DNA of 64,000 nt from Methanothrix soehngenii GP6 (GTDB taxonomy: Archaea; Halobacteriota; Methanosarcinia; Methanotrichales; Methanotrichaceae). Made by a program: the position numbers and the translations under genes. The stretch covers positions 1,550,001 to 1,614,000 of the forward strand of contig NC_015416.1 in the NCBI RefSeq assembly GCF_000204415.1, read 5' to 3'. This document shows, one piece after another, positions 58,903-64,000 of this stretch (positions within the stretch are counted from its first letter, which is position 1; each line of letters begins with the position of its first letter). A model generated the notes under the pieces. The model was not told the origin of the DNA. It saw only the letters and a program-made list of their open reading frames with translations, and did not search any database.

Positions 58903-59105
58903 GGGGCTGTGGCCTAGCCAGGTAGGGCGATGGGCTCCAGCGGTATATTTGATGATGAGCAACGGGTCTGCTGAGATCTCTCGACGGGGAGGTCGTTGAT
59001 GATCCGTTGGAGCACTGAAATGGGTTGTTACGGCGGTGAAATCGCTGTAAGAACTTCAGTATCGGAGATACCCGTCGATCGTGAGTTCGAATCTCACCAG
59101 CCCCA
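58903..59105 (+). tRNA. tRNA-Trp(CCA) with a 129-base intron
   Basis: Exon 1 is 58903-58940 and exon 2 is 59070-59105; the split is after position 37. Acceptor GGGGCTG/CAGCCCC with discriminator A, anticodon stem ATGGG/CCCGT, loop CT-CCA-G-A, T arm GTGAG-TTCGAAT-CTCAC. The intron contains box C/D guide motifs, as known for euryarchaeal pre-tRNA-Trp. Position 39 is C rather than the U of Haloferax. Confidence 0.95.
58941..59069 (+). ncRNA. Intron-encoded box C/D guide RNA of pre-tRNA-Trp
   Basis: Boxes C ATGATGA (58952-58958), D' CTGA (58971-58974), C' TGATGA (58997-59002) and D CTGA (59015-59018). The D guide CCGTTGGAGC pairs with GCTCCAGCGG around the anticodon and puts C34 at the +5 position. 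The D' guide (ACGGGTCTG) pairs with CAGACCCGT of the spliced anticodon arm and puts C39 at +5. A further hairpin (TTACGGCG / CGCTGTAA) occupies the intron 3' part. Confidence 0.85.
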
Positions 59106-59131
59106 CATTTTTCCCTGGTCCTTTCCACAGC

Positions 59132-59142
59132 GTTTAAATATC
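59132..59142 (+). promoter_or_regulatory. TATA element
   Basis: GTTTAAATATC lies ~31-41 bases before ATG 59173, followed by GGGAGGTG close to the start; a compact archaeal promoter and leader. Confidence 0.6.
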
Positions 59143-59172
59143 TATGATATGAACTGACTGGGAGGTGCCGAG

Positions 59173-59481
59173 ATGTACAGTGATATTCTCACCATTTGCT
59201 GGTCCATAAAAGAGGTCAATAGAAACCTCAGCGACAGGCAAGCCACATCGGATTACTCCATAAGGTATCTTAAAAAAGGATGCTCTGACCTGGCACTCAT
59301 GATGCGAGAGTTGGGACGGGCCCTCCCGGATGATAAGATCGAGGTGATCGACAGGAACGGCCAGAAGAAGTCATTCTCCATCAACGAAGTGTCGGATATG
59401 CTTTATGATACGAAGAAGATCCTGGAGTTCAACCTTATTGACAACATCAGCCGTTGGGCCGAGGCGCGCAAGCTCGCATGA
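59173..59481 (+). CDS. Small soluble protein of unknown function
   Basis: 102 residues, mostly helical and charged (TICWSIKEVNRNLSDRQATS, YLKKGCSDLALMMRELGRAL, INEVSDMLYDTKKILEFNLI). No signal peptide or known motif. GGGAGGTG sits 6 bases before the ATG and a TATA box is visible, so it is likely a real gene. Monocistronic. Function unknown. Confidence 0.75.
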   Translation: MYSDILTICWSIKEVNRNLSDRQATSDYSIRYLKKGCSDLALMMRELGRALPDDKIEVIDRNGQKKSFSINEVSDMLYDTKKILEFNLIDNISRWAEARKLA

Positions 59482-59668
59482 ACTGGATCTAGAAAGCGGA
59501 AGTTCCTCGATCAGATAATCGCACGCCTCAGGACTCATAGGGCTCATCACCACTCAGAACAGCTCGATCATCATCGGCGTTGCGTTCCAATTTTTATCTT
59601 TTACCCATTTCTATAATGAATTTTTCCCTTGGGCAAGGTTGATCAGTTGCTCTATCCCTGCTAGGTTT

Positions 59669-60523
59669 ATGCTTCGACTGGGTATGCATGTCTCCATTGC
59701 CGGCGGCCTGGAAAAGGCGTCGGACAGAGCACGGGAGAAGGGCTGCGATGCCTTTCAGATCTTCACCACCAATCCTCGTAGCTGGAGGTCCAAGCCCATT
59801 GCTCAACAATCCATAGATCTCTTCTCCTCCTGGCTCAAAGAGTATGATCTGCACCCCGTCGTATCTCATATGCCCTACCTTCCTAACCTCGCCTCCCCTC
59901 GAGATGAGGTCTACTCGAGGTCGGTGCAGGCTCTGACCGATGAGCTGGTGCGCTGCCGACTTCTGGGCATACCATATCTGGTGACCCACCTGGGAAGCAA
60001 TCTGGGCGCAGAAAAGAAAGATGGAAGGGAGAGGATAGCTGAGGCCTTGAAGAAGGCCATCGCTGATTCCGGGGGCGATGTGATGGTGCTCCTGGAGAAC
60101 GGCGCCGGGACAAAAAATAGCATGGGAAGCACCTTTAAGGATATTGCCTCCATCATCGAGTCCCTTCCCGGCCAGTCCCGCAGCCTTGGGGTGTGCCTGG
60201 ACACTTGCCACCTTTTTGCTGCTGGATACGATCTTCGCACCCCCCGCGCCCTGGAGAGGACTTTAGAGGAGTTCGATTGCTGCATAAGCTCAAATCGGCT
60301 CAAGCTGGTACATCTGAACGACTGCCAGGGCACCCTTGGTTCGCACCTGGACCGACATGAGCACATAGGCCTGGGACAGATCGGCCTGGAAGGCTTCCGG
60401 TCAATCGTCTGCCACCCCTCTCTGCGAGAGCTGCCGATGATAATGGAAACGCCGGTGGACTCGCGACGGGACGATAAAGCAAACCTTCTAGTGGTCAGAG
60501 CTCTTGCGTCACTGATCGAATAG
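59669..60523 (+). CDS. nfo: Endonuclease IV (AP endonuclease)
   Basis: 284 residues from ATG 59669 (MLRLGMHVSIAGGLEKAS). Zinc-site motifs: HVSIAGG, SHMPYLPNLA, THLGS, LLENGAG (Glu), GVCLDTCHLFAAGYD, LVHLNDCQGTLGSHLDRHEH and METPVDSR. Cleaves DNA at abasic sites in base-excision repair. Its 3' end overlaps the convergent receiver gene by 15 bases. Confidence 0.93.
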   Translation: MLRLGMHVSIAGGLEKASDRAREKGCDAFQIFTTNPRSWRSKPIAQQSIDLFSSWLKEYDLHPVVSHMPYLPNLASPRDEVYSRSVQALTDELVRCRLLGIPYLVTHLGSNLGAEKKDGRERIAEALKKAIADSGGDVMVLLENGAGTKNSMGSTFKDIASIIESLPGQSRSLGVCLDTCHLFAAGYDLRTPRALERTLEEFDCCISSNRLKLVHLNDCQGTLGSHLDRHEHIGLGQIGLEGFRSIVCHPSLRELPMIMETPVDSRRDDKANLLVVRALASLIE

Positions 60524-60913
60524 CTTCTCTACAACGAGCATCAGGGCACCATTGGATATGGGCTTGACCAGATAGCTGCTCGCCCCCAGGTCATAGCATT
60601 TCTGTATATCCTGATCCTCGTTCGAGCCGGTGAGAATGACTACAGGTATATCTTTGAGCCTCTGCTCCTTCTTGATAAGGGTGAGAAGGTCGATGCCGCT
60701 GATGTCGGGCAGGTTTATGTCCAGCAGGATGAGCTCGGGCAGATCGCTTCCGTTCATGCTCTGCAGGGCTTCTAGTGCCTCCTTGCCATTGGTGGCGACG
60801 ATAAGGTTTCCATTTAGCTCATTGTGCTTCAAGACCCGCCTGGTAAATGCGATGTCCTCGGCATTATCCTCTACCAGTATGATCTTAATTTCGCGATCCA
60901 TTAACTCACCCAT
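60509..60913 (-). CDS. Stand-alone response-regulator receiver domain
   Basis: 134 residues (ATG 60901, preceded by GGTGAG, gives 130 and is the better start). CheY/Rcp1-like: acidic pair VEDNAED, phospho-acceptor Asp in LILLDINLPDISG, conserved Thr in VVILTGSN and Lys in YLVKPIS. No output domain. The kinase partner is not in this window. Overlaps the nfo 3' end in convergent orientation. Confidence 0.92.
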   Translation of the reverse strand: MGELMDREIKIILVEDNAEDIAFTRRVLKHNELNGNLIVATNGKEALEALQSMNGSDLPELILLDINLPDISGIDLLTLIKKEQRLKDIPVVILTGSNEDQDIQKCYDLGASSYLVKPISNGALMLVVEKLFDQ

Positions 60914-61094
60914 GCCGACCCATGATCATGCACCCTATATTCGATTTAAACCTCGGGTCCATAATTGAAACTACTTGCAAAAATAGTTATCCCACTGAAG
61001 GGAAGAGCCAGAGCTGCCAGGCAGGTTATTGGCAAGTCCACAGTGAAAAATCTGACGAACCACTATCGATCACCAGCGCGGGAAAATCACCTGC

Positions 61095-62021
61095 CTACTT
61101 ATGGTCCCTCATCTCTATGAACCTGGAGATCCTTCCGCGGGAGAGAAGAGCCACTCTGCTCAGGGGCACATCCGCCTCGGGATGGTAGCCCAAGAGCCCG
61201 GCCAAGGAATCCGCCAGGGCCAGGATCTCTGAGTGCTGGGGCATGGCCGTCCTCTCCAGCCGGGTCCGGGAGCGGCCAAGGTGCATATAGGCCTTCAGCT
61301 CGACGAAATCCGGCTCAGCATCTCCGATCAGCCGGGCATAATCATCGAGCCCTTCCATGTTTTGGCCTCGAACCAGGGTCATGCGGATAACGCTGCGGCA
61401 TCGGTGCTCCTTCAAGAGCTCGAGGGACTCCAGGATCCTCGGCCAGAGGTCCTTTGAGGGATTGCATATCTGGCGATACCTCTCTTCATCTGGGGCATTG
61501 AGGCTGAGGTAGAGCTGGGTTGGTCTCAGCTCCGCCAAAACCTCGGGACGGGTGGCATTGCTGACCAGAAATGATGTCATGCCCCGCCTTGAGACCAGAT
61601 CGATGAACTCTTTCAGGTAGGGGTAGAGGGTGGGCTCTCCCATCAAGGATATGGCCATATGCTTAGGCTCGCGAGCCTCCTCCAGGCGCACTGGATCGGT
61701 GGTTGAAGATCCCCCGTAGCCGGATATAAACCTCTGCTGGCCCCGCAGTATCCCTTCCAGAAGCTCAGCCGGCTCCATGGGTTCCTTTCCCGGTATTGGA
61801 TCATCTATCGGCCTCCAGCAGTGCAGGCAGAGGTGATTGCACTCAAGCGTTGGCGTCATCTGCACACAGCGGTGACTGGCTATGCCGTAAAAGTGGTTTT
61901 TATAGCACTGATCGCCACCCCGCATGGAGCGATTCAACCAGAGGCAGGGCTTGACCGCGCCAGAACCCACAAGGTGATAGCCCTGGCGGGCAAGGGCCTT
62001 CTCTGCCATTGTGTCTTGCAT
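61095..62021 (-). CDS. taw1: Wyosine-synthesis radical SAM enzyme (4-demethylwyosine synthase, Taw1/TYW1)
   Basis: About 308 residues from ATG 62021 (MQDTMAEKALARQGYHLVGS), chosen for GGAGGA just upstream. An N-terminal CYKNHFYGI motif and Cys in AVKPCLWLN supply the extra cluster. Radical SAM motif CNHLCLHCWRP (Cx3Cx2C), then ISLMGEPTLYP and LYLSLNAPDEERY. Converts m1G37 of tRNA-Phe to imG-14. Diverges from the pentapeptide-channel gene with only ~50 bases between. Confidence 0.92.
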   Translation of the reverse strand: MQDTMAEKALARQGYHLVGSGAVKPCLWLNRSMRGGDQCYKNHFYGIASHRCVQMTPTLECNHLCLHCWRPIDDPIPGKEPMEPAELLEGILRGQQRFISGYGGSSTTDPVRLEEAREPKHMAISLMGEPTLYPYLKEFIDLVSRRGMTSFLVSNATRPEVLAELRPTQLYLSLNAPDEERYRQICNPSKDLWPRILESLELLKEHRCRSVIRMTLVRGQNMEGLDDYARLIGDAEPDFVELKAYMHLGRSRTRLERTAMPQHSEILALADSLAGLLGYHPEADVPLSRVALLSRGRISRFIEMRDHK

Positions 62022-62073
62022 GATATTCCTCCAATACAAAGTCATAAATCCCTGACGGCTCAACTATTGCGCA

Positions 62074-63546
62074 GTGGTCGAAATATCCCGATGGGCTTTG
62101 GTCCTTTTGATGCTGTTCATTTGCTCTGCAACCGCCGCAGAGCCAGATGAAGATCACCATATAAAGCTAACAAAGGAGGTCGTAGCATCAGGGGATATCA
62201 TCTCTCAATTGATATCTGGAGAGCCTGTGAGGTATGATAATGTCACTATATCCGGCTCACTAGAGCTGGCAGAGCTGCAGGGATCATTGTCGCAGCCCGT
62301 GAGGATTACCAACAGCATCTTCTTGGGGCCGGTAAGGTTTGCTGCGGCGAGCTTTGATGAGCCAATTGACCTGCAGGGGTGCATCTTTCGGGATAACGTG
62401 GACTTCTTTGGTTGCCGATTTGCAGGGGGGGCCGGATTTGCAGGGGTCACCTTCGAGGGTCAGGCAGATCTTCGCAACACCTATTTCGGCGGGCAGGCCT
62501 CATTTCTGAGCGCTCAATTCTCTGAAGACGCCAGCTTTAGGAACAGCCAGTTTGCTGGAGATGGCATCTTCCTCAACAGCAGCTTTGCCCGGGATGTGGA
62601 CTTCGATTTCGCTCAGTTCCAGCGGCTGGCCTCTTTTGCAGATGCCAGGTTTGTCAATGTGAGCTTTCTGGAGACCCAATTCGGCGGCCACACATCATTT
62701 TTGAATGCTGAGTTTCATGGCAATGCGGCCTTCGCCGCCACCAGATTTGTCGGCAGTGTGGTCTTCCGCGAGGCCGGATTCCTCTTGGGGAGCACCTTTG
62801 GCCTCTCCAGCTTCGGGGGGCTGGCAGATTTTACCAATGTCTATTTCAACAAAACAGCCTACTTCGGGGGGGTCAAGTTCACCGACCTGGCTTATTTCGT
62901 CAATGCCCGGTTTGATGATGACCTGAACATGGAGGATTCCAGGCTCTATAACATGCGTCTGGACAACGTGAGCCTTCAGGAAGACTCGAAGATCAACCTC
63001 AACAACTCAGATTTCACCAAGCTGGAGGTTCGCTGGGCGGTGATAAAGGATCGGCTGGTTTACAATGGCGCCGCTTATCTGGCCCTGGTCAAGAACTATA
63101 AGAGCCTGGAGTGGTTTGACGATGCCGACGACTGCTACTATCAGTACCGCAGAATAGGGCAGGACCAGGCACCCTGGGGCTGGGGAAAGATCTCGGATCT
63201 GATCTCCTGGCTCTCCTGCGGCTATGGGGTCCGGGTGAGCTATACCGCCTTTTGGTGCCTCTTTACCATTCTGTTCTTCGGGGTGATCTTCTGGGCAGGA
63301 AAGGGGATGAACAAGTTCGAGATCGAGGGGATGGAGCTTCCTGGAGACCATCGCCTGAGGCCCACAGCGAGGGTATCTTTCACCGATGCCCTTTACTTTT
63401 CCATCGCCATGTTCACCACCTCCCAGGCACCGGTCAACACTTATCCCGTGGGCTTCTACCGCCACCTGGCCATGGCAGAGGGAATCCTTGGATGGTTCTT
63501 CCTCGGTCTGTTCGTAGTAGTATTGAGCGGCGTTCTCATCCGCTAA
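62074..63546 (+). CDS. Exported pentapeptide-repeat protein fused to a two-helix ion-channel-like domain
   Basis: 490 residues from GTG 62074. Signal peptide WALVLLMLFICSATAAEP. Residues ~45-310 are pentapeptide-type beta-helix repeats (F at every fifth position: AGFAGVTFEGQADLRNTYF). The C-terminal part has two TM helices around a pore-loop-like segment (ALYFSIAMFTTSQAPVNTYP), resembling Ion_trans_2. The K+ filter T-x-G-Y-G is not present; the loop reads TTSQAPVN. Likely a membrane channel or sensor with an extracytoplasmic beta-helix. Ligand unknown. Confidence 0.8.
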   Translation: MVEISRWALVLLMLFICSATAAEPDEDHHIKLTKEVVASGDIISQLISGEPVRYDNVTISGSLELAELQGSLSQPVRITNSIFLGPVRFAAASFDEPIDLQGCIFRDNVDFFGCRFAGGAGFAGVTFEGQADLRNTYFGGQASFLSAQFSEDASFRNSQFAGDGIFLNSSFARDVDFDFAQFQRLASFADARFVNVSFLETQFGGHTSFLNAEFHGNAAFAATRFVGSVVFREAGFLLGSTFGLSSFGGLADFTNVYFNKTAYFGGVKFTDLAYFVNARFDDDLNMEDSRLYNMRLDNVSLQEDSKINLNNSDFTKLEVRWAVIKDRLVYNGAAYLALVKNYKSLEWFDDADDCYYQYRRIGQDQAPWGWGKISDLISWLSCGYGVRVSYTAFWCLFTILFFGVIFWAGKGMNKFEIEGMELPGDHRLRPTARVSFTDALYFSIAMFTTSQAPVNTYPVGFYRHLAMAEGILGWFFLGLFVVVLSGVLIR

Positions 63547-63587
63547 AATGGAATTGTTGAGCAAAATCCGAGCCGCCGATCCGGAAA

Positions 63588-63600
63588 GGTTGATATATCT
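63588..63600 (+). promoter_or_regulatory. TATA element of tRNA-Arg
   Basis: GGTTGATATATCT lies 30-42 bases before the tRNA 5' end, the normal archaeal spacing. Confidence 0.55.
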
Positions 63601-63629
63601 GTTGGTTAAACCAGGAGAGTCCAAAAGAA

Positions 63630-63704
63630 GGGCGCGTGGCCTAGTCAGGATAAGGCGGCAGCCTCCTAAGCTGTAGATCGGGGGTTCGAATCCCTCTGCG
63701 CCCG
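63630..63704 (+). tRNA. tRNA-Arg(CCT)
   Basis: 75 bases: acceptor GGGCGCG/TGCGCCC (one G-U), discriminator G, D arm GCCTAGTCAGGATAAGGC, anticodon stem GCAGC/GCTGT with loop CTCCTAA (anticodon CCT), T arm GGGGG-TTCGAAT-CCCTC. Intronless, no encoded CCA. Confidence 0.95.
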
Positions 63705-63730
63705 CTTGCTTTTTATTTATCTGGTTGGAC

Positions 63731-64000
63731 TCAGGGAACGATCTTGGATATGGCCAGCTCCAGAATATCCTCCGCACCCGACTTTTTCAGCAGGGGAATG
63801 AGCAGGTTGACCTGGGATCGGTCCACCACCGTCTCTATGGCATAGTAATCGGTGCTGTACAGCTTGGAGAGGGTGGGCCTTTTCATGCTGGGAAGCATGG
63901 ATATGACGGCATCCAAGGCGGCTTCTGGCACGTTCATCTTCAAGAGGGTCTTTCCTCGCGCCCTCATAACAGCCAGGAGGAGTGTCTGGACTGCGGAGAT
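63731..64000 (-). CDS. hisG: ATP phosphoribosyltransferase, long form, C-terminal part
   Basis: 90 codons of the 3' end are visible; the gene continues beyond the window. LLAVMRARGKTLLKMNVPEA, AVISMLPSMKRPTLSKLYST and VNLLIPLLKKSGAEDILELA are the histidine-binding HisG_C regulatory domain of the long-form enzyme. First step of histidine biosynthesis, feedback-inhibited through this domain. Confidence 0.9.
   Translation of the reverse strand: MSAVQTLLLAVMRARGKTLLKMNVPEAALDAVISMLPSMKRPTLSKLYSTDYYAIETVVDRSQVNLLIPLLKKSGAEDILELAISKIVP

Noticed and set aside
63007-63777. 256-codon minus-strand frame
   Set aside because: Runs across the tRNA-Arg gene and opposite the pentapeptide-channel gene, so it cannot be a real gene.

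Overview
The window looks like a chromosomal segment of a methanogenic archaeon, most likely a Methanothrix (Methanosaeta)-type member of the Methanosarcinia. The archaeal signs are a pre-tRNA-Trp whose intron carries box C/D guide RNA motifs, a stand-alone Kae1, a Taw1-type wyosine radical SAM enzyme, TATA/BRE promoters and GGTG-type ribosome sites. Placement below class level is inference.

Positions 1-48,700 form a surface-polysaccharide and secreted-protein island, heavily damaged by mobile elements. It holds glycosyltransferases, SAM methyltransferases, NDP-sugar epimerases and a nucleotidyltransferase, a UDP-sugar dehydrogenase, a Wzm/Wzt-type ABC exporter (21.9-23.4 kb) and several membrane sugar transferases. 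Two giant secreted proteins (11.5-18.7 kb) share a ~106-residue C-terminal tandem repeat. A second group of secreted proteins lies at 39.1-43.8 kb; its first member has a strong promoter, a strong ribosome site, a hairpin terminator and one in-frame amber codon. Mobile elements include a full-length IS3 element with a -1 frameshift signal, an IS110-family element inserted in a PHP phosphoesterase gene, and an IS481-like element. There are also relics of IS3 (two), IS5-like, IS1634-like and IS630-like transposases and of a tyrosine recombinase. Decayed truA, GDP-mannose-dehydratase-like and glycosyltransferase genes lie among them.

The most system-like part is 23.4-32.3 kb. It runs: B12-binding radical SAM protein, UbiA-family prenyl-phosphate phosphoribosyltransferase homologue, PHP phosphoesterase (split by IS110), SMR-type small membrane protein, GT-C membrane transferase, methyltransferase. 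Most junctions overlap or nearly touch. The order resembles a polyprenyl-phosphoryl-pentose donor pathway: synthesis, dephosphorylation, flipping, transfer. The radical SAM protein, the GT-C protein and the methyltransferase end in what looks like the same beta-rich domain. The IS110 upstream non-coding region carries short matches to its own target flank and its own end, in the order expected of a bridge RNA.

Positions 49,500-64,000 are denser, GC-richer housekeeping DNA. They hold an NAD synthetase whose glutaminase domain has lost its catalytic Cys, a membrane-anchored HTH protein, two small secreted proteins, kae1, purD, glnA, tRNA-Lys(CTT), intron-containing tRNA-Trp(CCA), an AP endonuclease, a CheY-like receiver, Taw1, a pentapeptide-repeat/ion-channel-like fusion, tRNA-Arg(CCT) and the 3' end of hisG.
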